A stretch of DNA of 64,000 nucleotides from Panacagrimonas perspica (GCF_004364935.1 NZ_SOBT01000008.1:995534-1059533); one strand, 5' to 3'; positions 10,167 through 19,068 are shown, counted from the stretch's first letter. The notes: a model not told the origin generated them from the sequence alone. A program made the numbers and translations.

Positions 10167-11708
10167 TCAGGCCACCCCGCCGGACCGAATCGCTGCCGCA
10201 CGTTCCTGAATGGCTTGCTTCTCCTCATCGTTGAGGCGCGCCACGTTCTTCACCTGGAGCGCCATGCGCGGATTGGCGGACAGCCTGGCTTCGTGGCGCA
10301 TCAGGAAGTCCCAGTACAGGGTCGTATACGGGCAGGCGCGGTCCCCCGTGCGCTTCGCCGGGTCGTAGCGACAGCCGCGGCAGTAAGGGCTCATGCGGTG
10401 GATATATTTGCCGGTGGCGATGTAGGGCTTGCTGGCCATCAGGCCTCCATCGGCGTATTGGCTCATGCCCAGTGTGTTGGGCAGTTCGACCCATTCCACG
10501 GCATCGACATAGACCGCCAAGTACCAGACATGGACCTGCTGTGGCTTCACGCCGTACAGCAGCGCGAACAGGCCGGTGACCATCAGGCGCTGGATGTGGT
10601 GGGCGTAGCCGTACTGCAGCGTCTGCGTGATGGCGTCGCGCAGGCAGGCCATATCGGTGCGGCCGGTCCAGTACCACGCGGGAAGATCCTCGTTCGCGTC
10701 GAGCGCGTTGTGCTCGGCGTAGCCGGGCATGCGCGTCCAGTAGATGCCGCGCACATACTCGCGCCAGCCAAGAATCTGCCGCACGAAGCCCTCCACGCTG
10801 GCCAACGGCGCTGCGCCCGCGTGGTACGCGGCCACCGCCGCGTCGACCGCCTCGCGGGGATGAAGCAACTTCAGGTTCAACGCTGCTGCCAGGTGTGCGT
10901 GGTGCAGCCAAGGCTCGCCAGGCCACATCGCGTCCTGGTAGCGGCCGAAGAGGGGCAGACGCTCTGCGATGAAACGCTGCAGGGCGACCAGCCCCTGCTC
11001 GCGCGTCACCGGCCAGGCGAAATCCTCCGTCCGGCCGGGATGAGTCGCGAAGTGCGACTCGACCAACGCGATCACGTCACGTGTTATCGCATCAGGCTCG
11101 AACACCGCACGCTCAGACACGGGGCCCGGGCCAGCAGTCCCGAAGGCCTCGCGATTGTCTTCATCGAAATTCCACTGGCCGCCTTCGGGCAGATCGGCGT
11201 TCATCAGGACGCCGTGACGCTTGCGCATCTCGCGGTAGAAGTACTCCATGCGGAGCGAGTTGTGGCCACGGGCGTGGGCTGCGAACTCGCGCACCGTGCA
11301 GTAGAAATGACGATCTTCACGGATCACCAACGGCAGACCCTGTGCCTGCGCCACGCCTTTGATCACCTGCAGCACGCGCCAGTCTCCCGGTGCGGTCATC
11401 ACGAGGACGGCAGGACGGAGGCGGTCGACGTCAGCATCCAACTGCGCTTGAAGGCTGCCCTGGTTGGCTGCATCGCTCAATAGGGTGTAGTGCAACGTCC
11501 TGCCAGCCGCGCACAAGGCGTCCGCGAAGTGACGCATTGCCGCGAGAAACATCACCGTGCGCGGCTTGCTGGACCATACGTGCGTGGCTTCCCCGGCCAC
11601 CTCCGCCATCCACACCGCGTCGCGTGCCGCGTCGAAGCCATCGAAGGCAGCGGCGTCCAGGTCGAGCTGGTCGCCGAGCACCAAGACGAGATTGCGCGGC
11701 TCAGCCAC
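10167..11708 (-). CDS. Fe-S bacterial cryptochrome/photolyase (PhrB, (6-4) photolyase-type)
   Basis: 513 aa from GTG. Opens with the photolyase-like Rossmann domain (LVLVLGDQLDLDAAAFDGFD) and ends with the helical FAD domain. Four cysteines at 355 (in DMACLRDA), 443 and 446 (YCRGC) and 459 (RACPYTTLYW) have the same spacing (88, 3, 13) as the [4Fe-4S] ligands I recall for Agrobacterium PhrB. This identifies the FeS-BCP family, which repairs (6-4) photoproducts with blue light. Its start overlaps the stop of the DUF2256 gene, so the two are coupled. Confidence 0.93.
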   Translation of the reverse strand: MAEPRNLVLVLGDQLDLDAAAFDGFDAARDAVWMAEVAGEATHVWSSKPRTVMFLAAMRHFADALCAAGRTLHYTLLSDAANQGSLQAQLDADVDRLRPAVLVMTAPGDWRVLQVIKGVAQAQGLPLVIREDRHFYCTVREFAAHARGHNSLRMEYFYREMRKRHGVLMNADLPEGGQWNFDEDNREAFGTAGPGPVSERAVFEPDAITRDVIALVESHFATHPGRTEDFAWPVTREQGLVALQRFIAERLPLFGRYQDAMWPGEPWLHHAHLAAALNLKLLHPREAVDAAVAAYHAGAAPLASVEGFVRQILGWREYVRGIYWTRMPGYAEHNALDANEDLPAWYWTGRTDMACLRDAITQTLQYGYAHHIQRLMVTGLFALLYGVKPQQVHVWYLAVYVDAVEWVELPNTLGMSQYADGGLMASKPYIATGKYIHRMSPYCRGCRYDPAKRTGDRACPYTTLYWDFLMRHEARLSANPRMALQVKNVARLNDEEKQAIQERAAAIRSGGVA

Positions 11709-11871
11709 CGGTGACGACCTTGGCCCGTCGACAGGCCTCGGAGCAGAATTTCACCTCGTCCCAGCAACGGGCCCACCGGCGGCGCCAGGTCATGGGTCGG
11801 CCACAGGTCGCGCAGGGCTTGCTGGGCAGGGCTGCCTTGTTGCCGCGGAACGAGGAAGAAGAGGGCGACAT
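11701..11871 (-). CDS. DUF2256 small zinc-ribbon-like protein
   Basis: 56 aa. Contains CATCGRPMTWRRRWARCWDEV and FCSEACRR, giving the conserved C-x2-C ... C ... C-x3-C arrangement of DUF2256, presumably a zinc site. Its stop codon overlaps the GTG of the photolyase gene, the usual genomic partner of DUF2256 in many proteobacteria. The function is unknown; a role in photolyase Fe-S or cofactor maturation is only inferred from this linkage. Confidence 0.85.
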   Translation of the reverse strand: MSPSSSSFRGNKAALPSKPCATCGRPMTWRRRWARCWDEVKFCSEACRRAKVVTGG

Positions 11872-12112
11872 GGGCGGCCTGTCTGCGTGGGGTCGCGGAT
11901 CGACCGGGCTGGCAACGACGAATGCAATCCTGAGACCGGCCGAGGCCGCGTAGAGGAGCAGGCCGAGGCGGTTGAGGAGGAAGTATCGGTCACCCGAGAG
12001 GGTACTGCGGAGTGATCGGATCCAGTGGCCGTCATGATCCGCCGTATAGGCGTCCTGCGCCGATTCCCGCCGGCGCAGGACCGGACGCGGGGTCATGCCG
12101 CACAATCCCGGC

Positions 12113-13030
12113 ATGGATCGCCTACTGCAAGACCTCGTCGAACTGATGAGCCTGGAACGGCTCGAACTCAACCTCTTCCGCGGGCCTTCGCGAAACCTGG
12201 GTGGCCGCAGCACCTACGGCGGCCAGATCGTCGGGCAGGCGATGGTGGCGGCCAGCCACACGGTGGAAGGGCGCGAGCCGCACTCGCTGCACGCCTACTT
12301 CCTGCTGCCGGGCGACATGAACCTGCCGGTGGTCTACGAGGTCGATCGCCTGCGCGACGGCGGTTCGTTCTCTTCGCGCCAGGTGCAGGCGATTCAGCAC
12401 GGCCGTCCGATCCTCTCGATGATGGCCTCGTTCCACAAGACCGAGGATGGTTTCGAGCACCAGGCGTCGATGCCGGACGTTCCGCCGCCGGAAGCGCTGC
12501 GGCCCTGGCACGAACTGGTCGACGAGTGGATCGACAAGGCGCCGGACATCTCGGCCGAGGCGCGCGCCGCGCTCAGGGCCGACTTCTTCATCGAGTTCCG
12601 GCCGGTCGACCCGATGAATCCGCTGGAGCCCTACAAGCGCGGCACGCGCGGCGAGATGTGGTTTCGCGCGAAGGGCCGTCTGCCGGACGACCCCTGGCTG
12701 CATCGCTGCGTGCTGGCCTATGCCAGCGACTGGGGACTGCTGGGTGCCGCGCTGCGGCCGTACGGCCGGCGCTGGTTCGAAAGCAACATGATGGTGGCGA
12801 GCATCGACCACGCGCTGTGGTTCCATCGACAGGCGCGTGCCGACGAGTGGCTGCTCTACGTCACGGATTCACACGCCGCGCAGTCGGCGCGCGGCCTGTC
12901 ACGCGGAATGATCTTCGATGCCTCCGGCCGCCTGATCGCGAGTGCGGCGCAGGAAGGCCTGATGCGGCCGATGGAATCGCGCGACACCTGGGCGCGTTCG
13001 ATCGCGCCCGATTCGGTACCCAAGGCCTAG
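12113..13030 (+). CDS. tesB: Acyl-CoA thioesterase II
   Basis: 305 aa from MDRLLQDLVELMSLERLELN; an ATG 18 bp upstream is an alternative. Two fused hotdog domains. Typical TesB phrases are FRGPSRNLGGRSTYGGQIVGQAM, LHAYFLLPGD, RDGGSFSSRQVQAIQ, and in the second domain SNMMVASIDHALWFH and RGMIFDASGRLIASAAQEGLMR, containing the Asp and Gln of the catalytic triad. It hydrolyses acyl-CoA to free fatty acid and CoA. The 240 bp upstream hold no convincing gene. The cNMP-patatin gene follows after 7 bp. Confidence 0.95.
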   Translation: MDRLLQDLVELMSLERLELNLFRGPSRNLGGRSTYGGQIVGQAMVAASHTVEGREPHSLHAYFLLPGDMNLPVVYEVDRLRDGGSFSSRQVQAIQHGRPILSMMASFHKTEDGFEHQASMPDVPPPEALRPWHELVDEWIDKAPDISAEARAALRADFFIEFRPVDPMNPLEPYKRGTRGEMWFRAKGRLPDDPWLHRCVLAYASDWGLLGAALRPYGRRWFESNMMVASIDHALWFHRQARADEWLLYVTDSHAAQSARGLSRGMIFDASGRLIASAAQEGLMRPMESRDTWARSIAPDSVPKA

Positions 13031-13037
13031 TCGGAAA

Positions 13038-14822
13038 GTGGACGCCGCGAACATCCTGGGCCAGTCCCCGTTGTTCGCGGCGCTGTCGGAAGCCGAGCTG
13101 CGCCGGCTCGCGGAACTGGCCGAGCGCCAGGATCTGCACAGCGGCCAGCGTCTGTACGGCGAGAACGAATCGCCGGCTTATTTCTACATCGTCGTCAGCG
13201 GCCGCCTGCGCGTCAGCGTCGGCGGCGATCTGCTGGGCTACGTCGGTCGCGGCGAGCCGGTCGGCGAGATGGGCGTGATCACCGGCGAAGCGCGCACATC
13301 GAGCGTGCACGCACTGCGCGATTCGGTGCTGTTGCGCATCGCCAGCATCCCGTTCCTGGATCTGCTCAACCGCGAAGCCCCGACCCTGATGGCGGTGACG
13401 CGGCTGATGCTCGGCCGCCTGCGCCAGTACCAGCGCAGCCGCCGTCGCGCCTCGACGCGCGCGCAGGGTGCACTGGCGGTGATCCCGGCCTCGTCCAGCG
13501 TGCCGGTGCAGGTATTGGCCGAGGCCCTGGTGCGGCGCCTGGGCGGATGGCCCGGTGCACGGCTCATCACGGCCGCGCATGTGGATGCGGCGCTGGGCGC
13601 CGGCGCGGCGCAGACCTCGTTCGACGACATCGAAGGCTGCTCGCGCCTGCGCGCCTGGCTCAACCAGCTCGAGAGCCGACATCCCTATCTCGTGCTCGCC
13701 GCGCACAGCGATCGCGATACCTGGGCCGCGCGCTGCCTGCGCCAGGCCGACCGCGTGCTCGTCATGGCCGAGGCGGGCGCCCGGCCGGTGCCGATCCCGG
13801 CGCTCGACACGCTTCCCGAGGGCAAGCTGCTGGCGCCGCTCGAACTGCTGCTGTTGCGCCCCGAGGGCGATCCATCGCCCTACACGCGCGAGTGGTGCGA
13901 CGTCGTCGGCGCGCGGGCGCATTACTTCGTGCATCCCTGGTCGGACGAGGACCTGTCGGCGCTTGCGCGACAGATCACCGGGCGCGGCGTCGGGCTCGTG
14001 CTGGGCGGCGGTGGCGCGCGCGGCTTCGCGCACATCGGACTGGTGCGGGCGCTCCACCAGCTGCAGATCCCGGTCGACATCACCGGTGGCACCAGCATGG
14101 GCGCGTTCGTCGCCGCGATGGTGGCCTGCGGCTTCGATCCGGTGGAGATGAGCCACGTCGCGCGCGAGACTTTCGTCAACAACAACTTCCTCAACGACTA
14201 CGTGCTGCCACGCGTGTCGCTGATCCGCGGCCGGCGTTTCTTCAACCGCCTGGTCGACATCTTCGGCGAGCGCCGCATCGAAGAGCTGCGCCGCAGCTTC
14301 TATTGCATCTCGACCAATCTCACGTCCGGCGCAACGGTGGTGCACGACCACGGCCTGCTCGCAGCGTGGGTGGGCACCAGCATGGCGGTGCCCGGAGTGG
14401 CGCCGCCGGTGGCCTGGGAAGGCGACCTGCTCTGTGACGGCGGTATCGTCGACAACCTGCCCACCGACGTCATGCAGGCGCTGGAGCGCGGCTCGATCAT
14501 CGCCTGCAACGTCAGCCAGGCCGGCGACATCCGCGCGCCGGGTCGCGGCAAGGGCATTCCGGAGCCCGGCGCGCTGCTCGAGAAATGGATAGGCGAGGGC
14601 GTCCGTCCGCGCTTTTCCGAGATCCTGCTGCGCACCGCGACGCTGACGGCCGATACGCTGTTCCGCAAGGACGCCATCGATCGCGCCGACGTGGACATCC
14701 ACATGCCGGTCCAGGACGTCGGCATGTTCGCGTGGAAGCGGCTCGACGAACTGGTCGAGCGCGGTTACGACCACGGCATGGAGCGCCTGGCTCCGTTGCG
14801 CGAGCAGCTACTGGGAATCTGA
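13038..14822 (+). CDS. cNMP-binding/patatin-like phospholipase (NTE family)
   Basis: 594 aa from GTG. Residues about 8-125 form a cyclic-nucleotide-binding domain (AYFYIVVSGRLRVSV, GEPVGEMGVITGEARTSSVHA). A middle region of about 170 residues follows, then the patatin domain from 316 (GLVLGGGGARGFAHIG). The catalytic dyad is visible: Ser353 in GTSMG and Asp467 in CDGGIVDNLP. This is the neuropathy-target-esterase architecture, a lysophospholipase-type hydrolase possibly gated by cyclic nucleotide or allied ligand. No membrane helix. Closely follows tesB, consistent with lipid turnover. Confidence 0.92.
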   Translation: MDAANILGQSPLFAALSEAELRRLAELAERQDLHSGQRLYGENESPAYFYIVVSGRLRVSVGGDLLGYVGRGEPVGEMGVITGEARTSSVHALRDSVLLRIASIPFLDLLNREAPTLMAVTRLMLGRLRQYQRSRRRASTRAQGALAVIPASSSVPVQVLAEALVRRLGGWPGARLITAAHVDAALGAGAAQTSFDDIEGCSRLRAWLNQLESRHPYLVLAAHSDRDTWAARCLRQADRVLVMAEAGARPVPIPALDTLPEGKLLAPLELLLLRPEGDPSPYTREWCDVVGARAHYFVHPWSDEDLSALARQITGRGVGLVLGGGGARGFAHIGLVRALHQLQIPVDITGGTSMGAFVAAMVACGFDPVEMSHVARETFVNNNFLNDYVLPRVSLIRGRRFFNRLVDIFGERRIEELRRSFYCISTNLTSGATVVHDHGLLAAWVGTSMAVPGVAPPVAWEGDLLCDGGIVDNLPTDVMQALERGSIIACNVSQAGDIRAPGRGKGIPEPGALLEKWIGEGVRPRFSEILLRTATLTADTLFRKDAIDRADVDIHMPVQDVGMFAWKRLDELVERGYDHGMERLAPLREQLLGI

Positions 14823-14829
14823 CGCCACC

Positions 14830-14850
14830 GTAGCCCGGGCGAAGCCCCGG
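14830..14850. repeat. REP-like half element
   Basis: A single arm GTAGCCCGGGCGAAGCCCCGG immediately after the patatin gene and before the convergent DUF4870 stop; it lacks an opposite arm. A second degenerate half (GTAGCCCGGGTCGA) lies at 15227-15240. Same sequence family as the full palindromes in this window. Confidence 0.65.
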
Positions 14851-14856
14851 AGCCGC

Positions 14857-15201
14857 CTACTTAACGAGCCGCAACGTCAACGGATAGCGGTAATGCTCGC
14901 CCTTGGACGCCGACACCGCGGCGATGATGCACAGGATCAGGTTCGCCAGAACCAGCACCGGGAACATCAGGAACCCGATCAGGATCAGCGTGAGCATCGA
15001 CGACACGATCCACGCGAGCGCGATCGTGATCTGGAAATTCAGCGCCTCGACCGCTTCCTTGGCGACGAACGCCGAGTCGTCCTTCTTGACCAGCCAGATC
15101 ACCAGCGCACCGACGAAGCTGGTGAAGATGCCGAGCAGGTGCGCGAGCATCGCCAGGTTGCAGTCGTCCTTGCTCGGCGTGGTCGTAACGATGTCGTTCA
15201 T
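14857..15201 (-). CDS. DUF4870 membrane protein
   Basis: 114 aa. Three hydrophobic helices: LAMLAHLLGIFTSFVGALVIWLV, ITIALAWIVSSMLTLILIGFL and FPVLVLANLILCIIAAVSA. Between the first two is the conserved KKDDSAFVAKEAVEALNFQ phrase of DUF4870/Tic20-like proteins. A GGAG Shine-Dalgarno lies just before ATG 15201, and longer in-frame extensions are not conserved. Function unknown; expected in the inner membrane. Monocistronic. Confidence 0.88.
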   Translation of the reverse strand: MNDIVTTTPSKDDCNLAMLAHLLGIFTSFVGALVIWLVKKDDSAFVAKEAVEALNFQITIALAWIVSSMLTLILIGFLMFPVLVLANLILCIIAAVSASKGEHYRYPLTLRLVK

Positions 15202-15281
15202 TGGAGCTCCCCGTGGCGGAATCGCCGTAGCCCGGGTCGAGCGTAACGAAGAAACCTGCCGAATCGAAGTCCTGCCCCGTC

Positions 15282-16082
15282 TCAGCCTCTGGGCGGAAAG
15301 CGCGGCTCGCGTTTCTCGAGAAAGGACAGCACGCCCTCTTCGAATTCCTCGGTCGCGAGCAGCTCGGCCTGCCGGTCCGCCTCGTAGTCGAGCTGCGCCG
15401 CGAGGTCCTGTTCTTCCGCGTGCTTGAAGGCGCGCCGAAGCTCGACGGCCGCATGTGCCGGTGCCTTCGCGACCCGCGCGACGAGCGCCTGCGCCTCGTC
15501 CATCAGCGCCGCGTCGTCGACGCAGCGCCAGATCAGTCCCCATTCCGCGGCCTGCGCGGCTGGCAGGCGATCACCGATCAACGACAGCGCCATCGCGCGA
15601 GCGGAGCCGACCAGCCGCGGCAGGAACCAGGTCGCGCCCATGTCGGGAACGATGCCCAGTCTCGGCATGAACGGAAACAGGAAGAAGCTCGAGCGCGCCG
15701 CGATGACCACGTCGCAAGCCAGCGCGAGGCTCGCGCCGGCGCCGGCAGCGCTGCCGTTGACCGCCGCGATCGTCGGGAACGGCAGCGCCTGCAGGTCGGT
15801 CACGATCGGATTGATCCATTCGCGCTGTTGGCGCGAGCCTTCCTTGGCGCGCGAGGTTCGATCGCCGCCCGCCTGCAGCGACAGATCGGCGCCGGCGCAG
15901 AAGCTCGCGCCCTTGCCCGTCAGCAGCAAGGCACGAACGTCGCGCCGTGAGGCGAGCTCCGCCAAGGCCGCACGAATCTCCTGCATCAGGTCGGGGCTGA
16001 ACGCGTTGCGCGATGCGGGACGGTTGAGGGTCAGCGTCGCGACGCCGGATTCGATCTCGAGCAGGAGGGTCTTGTAGGTCAT
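15282..16082 (-). CDS. Enoyl-CoA hydratase/isomerase family protein
   Basis: 266 aa from MTYKTLLLEIESGVATLTLNRP; an ATG 36 bp upstream adds a non-conserved leader. Crotonase-fold markers: NRPASRNAF, GKGASFCAGADL (oxyanion hole) and IAAVNGSAAGAGASLALACD. In the helix where hydratases carry a catalytic Glu this protein reads LGIVPDMGATWFLPR, with Asp in the PaaG-like position, so isomerase activity (as in PaaG 2-(1,2-epoxyphenyl)acetyl-CoA isomerase) is possible. The substrate cannot be fixed. Confidence 0.9.
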   Translation of the reverse strand: MTYKTLLLEIESGVATLTLNRPASRNAFSPDLMQEIRAALAELASRRDVRALLLTGKGASFCAGADLSLQAGGDRTSRAKEGSRQQREWINPIVTDLQALPFPTIAAVNGSAAGAGASLALACDVVIAARSSFFLFPFMPRLGIVPDMGATWFLPRLVGSARAMALSLIGDRLPAAQAAEWGLIWRCVDDAALMDEAQALVARVAKAPAHAAVELRRAFKHAEEQDLAAQLDYEADRQAELLATEEFEEGVLSFLEKREPRFPPRG

Positions 16083-16135
16083 GTCGTAGAAATGGGTTGC
16101 GCCGATTTGAGGAGACAAGAGGGTGTTCGCTGAAT

Positions 16136-16207
16136 CGTAGCCCGGGGGGTGAAACCCGGGATGCCCCTCGCATACGGGGCGCTACCCCGGGGTTCACCCA
16201 GGCTACG
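16136..16207. repeat. REP-like inverted repeat, copy 2
   Basis: Imperfect palindrome starting CGTAGCCCGGGGGGTGAAAC and ending with the inverse, CAGGCTACG, around an inner hairpin of GCCCC/GGGGC. Located between the enoyl-CoA hydratase start and the 3' end of the next gene on the same strand. Confidence 0.8.
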
Positions 16208-16221
16208 AACGGGGAAATCGA

Positions 16222-17424
16222 TCAGGCGAGGGCGGCTGCGGTCGCGGATTCCGCCTCGAACGCATGACCAAACCCGAGTTCGCCAGCGCGTCGCGCGATG
16301 CGCTCAAGCAGGTCGGGGTCGACCTCACCGTAGCCCTTCACGATGGCGGCCCATGCCCGCTGACGAGGTTCCGGGATGCGCCGCGCGATGTCCAGCAGCG
16401 CCTCCCAATGCTCGCCGAGCAGGGCTGCGTCGGCGGCCCCGTCGAGCGCATCGGTGGGAAGGTTCTCGGCGAATCGCGCGACCGCGATGCGCATCGGTTC
16501 GTCCATGTAGCGGACCAGCGGAAGCACGTCGCCCCATAGCGCGTCACGATGGGCCGCATCCAGGATGCTGACGAGAACCGCCGGCTCCTCGCGCAGGATC
16601 GGAAGATTCACGACCTTGTGCTGCGCGTTCTCCGACAGCACCGAGATCGCCGGCAGCAGGTCGGTCCACAGCTGCTGCGCGTGTGCGGCTTCCACGACGC
16701 GATCGAGCACTGCCTCGTCCTGCGCGGCCGCCAGGTCGCCGAGTTCGCGCTTGAGGGCGTAGCTGACGTGGATGATCAGCGACATGACCTCGGTCAGCAG
16801 GTCGCGCGATTCGTCGACGGCCAGCAGGATCGCCTGACGCAGGCGTTCGGCCGGCATCAGGTGCACGACGTGATCGAGCCGGTTCGGTGATTCCACGAAG
16901 AACGAGATGCGCAGCAGCATCTCGTCGTTCTCGATGTGTTCGAGTACCGCGCGAATCGCCTCGTCGGGCAGGAAGTCGACGAAGCGGCCGGTTGTGATCC
17001 AGTCGCGGCGTCGCAGCAGTTCCAGCGCGATCGGCAGGATCGCGGCGGTAGGCAACGCATGGATCAGGTCGTGCGCGCAACGCGGGTCGAGGTACAGGCA
17101 CACGTCGGCGACGAAGGCGGGCGGCAGTCGCTGCGCCATGCGGGCGGCCTGCTTCGCCGGCAGATCGCCGGCGACACGGGCCGTCAGCAGCGGCCCCGCC
17201 ATTCGGGCCATCCACGCTCCGACCCAGAAAGGCAGTCGCCGGAACGCGCGAGTGACGCGATCGAACAGCTTGCGATCGAACAGGAAGAAGCGGTCGTACA
17301 CCGCGCGGCGCAGCTCGCGGACCTGCTCGGCAGGAAGGCGTTCGAGAAAGCAGAGCTGTTCGGGATCCGCGCCCAGCGTACGGCACAGCTTCAGGACCTC
17401 GGCCCTCGCGGCCAATCGCGTCAT
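16222..17424 (-). CDS. Large alpha-helical repeat protein of unknown function
   Basis: 400 aa, no signal peptide, no clear membrane segment. Built from repeating helical pairs with phrases such as MAQRLPPAFVADVCLYLDP, AAILPIALELLRRRDW, GRFVDFLPDEAIRAVLEHI and LVRYMDEPMRIAVARFAENLP. Their spacing recalls the MgtE N-terminal (CBS-associated) helical domain. I do not recognise a characterised homologue. The start overlaps the stop of the small gene 17421-17648 (ATGA), so the two form an operon flanked on both sides by REP-like palindromes. Confidence 0.72.
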   Translation of the reverse strand: MTRLAARAEVLKLCRTLGADPEQLCFLERLPAEQVRELRRAVYDRFFLFDRKLFDRVTRAFRRLPFWVGAWMARMAGPLLTARVAGDLPAKQAARMAQRLPPAFVADVCLYLDPRCAHDLIHALPTAAILPIALELLRRRDWITTGRFVDFLPDEAIRAVLEHIENDEMLLRISFFVESPNRLDHVVHLMPAERLRQAILLAVDESRDLLTEVMSLIIHVSYALKRELGDLAAAQDEAVLDRVVEAAHAQQLWTDLLPAISVLSENAQHKVVNLPILREEPAVLVSILDAAHRDALWGDVLPLVRYMDEPMRIAVARFAENLPTDALDGAADAALLGEHWEALLDIARRIPEPRQRAWAAIVKGYGEVDPDLLERIARRAGELGFGHAFEAESATAAALA

Positions 17425-17648
17425 CGTCGCAGCCAGCGCAGGACGGGACCGCGCAGCAGCCAGGGGATCAGGCGAAGCAGGGCGTGATCGATCGCGGTGC
17501 GTCGCTGTGCGAGTGCCGCATCAAGACAGGACAGCAGCGCCGCCTGCTCGGCCGGACTCAGCTCGGCATAGGCACGCAGGCTCGCCGCGGGCCGGTTGAG
17601 CCGCTGTGACAAGGCCTGCAGATCCGGCCCCGACTCCGTTGTGACCAC
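17421..17648 (-). CDS. Small helical protein upstream of the repeat protein
   Basis: 75 aa, predicted all-helical, ending with the amphipathic basic tail IPWLLRGPVLRWLRR that could associate with membrane. The ATGA overlap with the following 400-aa gene argues that it is real and co-translated. No family recognised. Confidence 0.6.
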   Translation of the reverse strand: MVTTESGPDLQALSQRLNRPAASLRAYAELSPAEQAALLSCLDAALAQRRTAIDHALLRLIPWLLRGPVLRWLRR

Positions 17649-17693
17649 GGCTCACTCCCCGGCGCGAATGCAGAGAGTGTAGCGCTCGCCGTC

Positions 17694-17766
17694 CCCGTAG
17701 CCCGGGCGAAGCCCGGGGTTGCGCTCCGTGTACGAAGAGAACCCCGGGCTTCGACCGGGCTACGGG
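17694..17766. repeat. REP-like inverted repeat, copy 3
   Basis: 27-bp arms (17694-17720 and 17740-17766) with a single mismatch around a 19-nt loop; core GTAGCCCGGGCGAAGCCCGG. The best preserved member of the family in the window. Its last bases abut the stop of the next minus-strand gene. Confidence 0.88.
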
Positions 17767-18480
17767 CTAAACGCGTATCGGTGCCGGCTGTCGCGTCGGA
17801 AACACGTCCTCGGCCAGCCGTCTCAGCCCGATGCGAAAGTGCTCGAAGCGTTCGGCAAGACGCCGGAACACATCGCCCAGTCCGAACTCCTGTGCCTGCA
17901 CGCTACCGGCCGCACTGGCGTAATGGCTGCAGCCCATGCGCTTGTAGAACTCCAGCGAGACCGGCCTGCGCTTGAAGTCGCGGCGGTGCTCGACCCAGGG
18001 CGCGCAGATGCCGGACAGATAGAGCGCGTAGTTGCCGATGTGTGCGTTGACCAGGAAGCGGCGCTCCGGACCGGACTCGAGTCCTTCCCGGACCAGGTCC
18101 GCCAGGTATTCGTAACGCGCCGTGTCGTCGTGCTGCAGCCGATAGACGCGCTCGGTGCGCGAGAACAGTCCGAGCATGTTGGCCAGGTAATGGATGGCCT
18201 GGCGATCGAGGCGATCGCGTGGGCCGGGAATGGCCCGCCGCAGCATCACGTCGAAGAACAACTGCGGAGAGACGTCGAGGCATTGCGCGCGCTGGTCCAT
18301 CAGCGCCGCGTGCACGTAGTTGGATTCGAGGATGGACTCGAGCATCAACGGGTTCTCGTGCACCCGCTGCACCGCTTCGACCGGATCCACGCCAGCGACC
18401 GGAAAGTGCTCGAACAGGAAGAGCAGATCCTTCTGCTGGAAATGCTGCAAGCCCACTGCTGCGAAATCTGGCGACTGCAT
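17767..18480 (-). CDS. Hypothetical protein
   Basis: 237 aa from MQSPDFAAVGLQHF; a GAGG box 8 nt upstream supports this start, although the frame extends to 18519. Soluble and mixed helical, with many aromatic and His residues (NPLMLESILESNYVHAALMD, VNAHIGNYALYLSGI). No motif that I recognise. It is preceded on the same strand by DUF3429 after about 110 bp and followed directly by a REP-like palindrome that may end the transcript. Confidence 0.68.
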   Translation of the reverse strand: MQSPDFAAVGLQHFQQKDLLFLFEHFPVAGVDPVEAVQRVHENPLMLESILESNYVHAALMDQRAQCLDVSPQLFFDVMLRRAIPGPRDRLDRQAIHYLANMLGLFSRTERVYRLQHDDTARYEYLADLVREGLESGPERRFLVNAHIGNYALYLSGICAPWVEHRRDFKRRPVSLEFYKRMGCSHYASAAGSVQAQEFGLGDVFRRLAERFEHFRIGLRRLAEDVFPTRQPAPIRV

Positions 18481-18588
18481 GATCGACACCTCGCGAGAGA
18501 CCTGACTTGCTTCAAGCAAAGTCTGGGCCTGTTTCAGGTGAGATAGCCAGTCAGCACTCCCGCTACATCGCTGCCAATTCCCGATGCG

Positions 18589-19023
18589 CTACGCGGAAAT
18601 CGAGTAGCGCCAGCTCATCGCGATCAGCACGCCGACCGTCAGCGTCGCGCGCAACGAGAAATAACCGCCGACGGATCCGAGCGCGCGCTCACGCCAGAAG
18701 TCGGCGGCCAGTTGCAGCAGGAAGGTCACGGCGAGCACCGCCAGCGCCGGCCGCAGCGGCAGCGCGGTGGCAAACCACGTGAGCAGCATCAGCGCCATCG
18801 CGATCAGCAGTCCTGCCTTGCCGGCCGCGCCTTCGCAGGCGGGCAGCATGAAGCCCCACAGGGAACCGGCCATGAAGGCGGCGACCAGCGCGCAGTAGCT
18901 GAGCCACACCGTGTCCAGCCAGTCCGGCGTCGTGGCGGGTGACATCGAGAGCCACGCCGGACCCAGCAGGAAGGGCACCAGGCCGGCGTAGCCGAACAGC
19001 GAAACGATCGTAGGAAGGCGCAT
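18589..19023 (-). CDS. DUF3429 membrane protein
   Basis: 144 aa with four to five hydrophobic helices: LFGYAGLVPFLLGPAWLSM, WLSYCALVAAFMAGSLWGFML, AGLLIAMALMLLTWFATAL and LAVLAVTFLLQLAADFW. The SYCALVAAFMAGSLWG segment is typical of DUF3429. Expected in the inner membrane; function unknown. It starts 45 bp after the last gene of the vWA/ExbB cluster on the same strand, so it may be read through from that operon, but its link to it is unproven. Confidence 0.82.
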   Translation of the reverse strand: MRLPTIVSLFGYAGLVPFLLGPAWLSMSPATTPDWLDTVWLSYCALVAAFMAGSLWGFMLPACEGAAGKAGLLIAMALMLLTWFATALPLRPALAVLAVTFLLQLAADFWRERALGSVGGYFSLRATLTVGVLIAMSWRYSISA

Positions 19024-19068
19024 GGAAAGGTCCGGGAAACGTGGAGCGGGGGTCGCGTGAACGGTGTG

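Noticed and set aside
11872-12112. Possible N-terminal extension of DUF2256 to 12213
   Set aside because: The extra residues are Arg/Ser/Pro-rich without pattern; the DUF2256 domain starts at the ATG at 11871.
12861-14774. 637-aa minus-strand open frame opposite the patatin gene
   Set aside because: High-GC antisense shadow: composition is His/Arg/Ala-rich with no domain, while the plus strand has full catalytic motifs.
18589-19023. DUF3429 as thirteenth member of the vWA/ExbB cluster
   Set aside because: Same strand and 45 bp away, but DUF3429 genes are widespread alone; no functional tie is visible.
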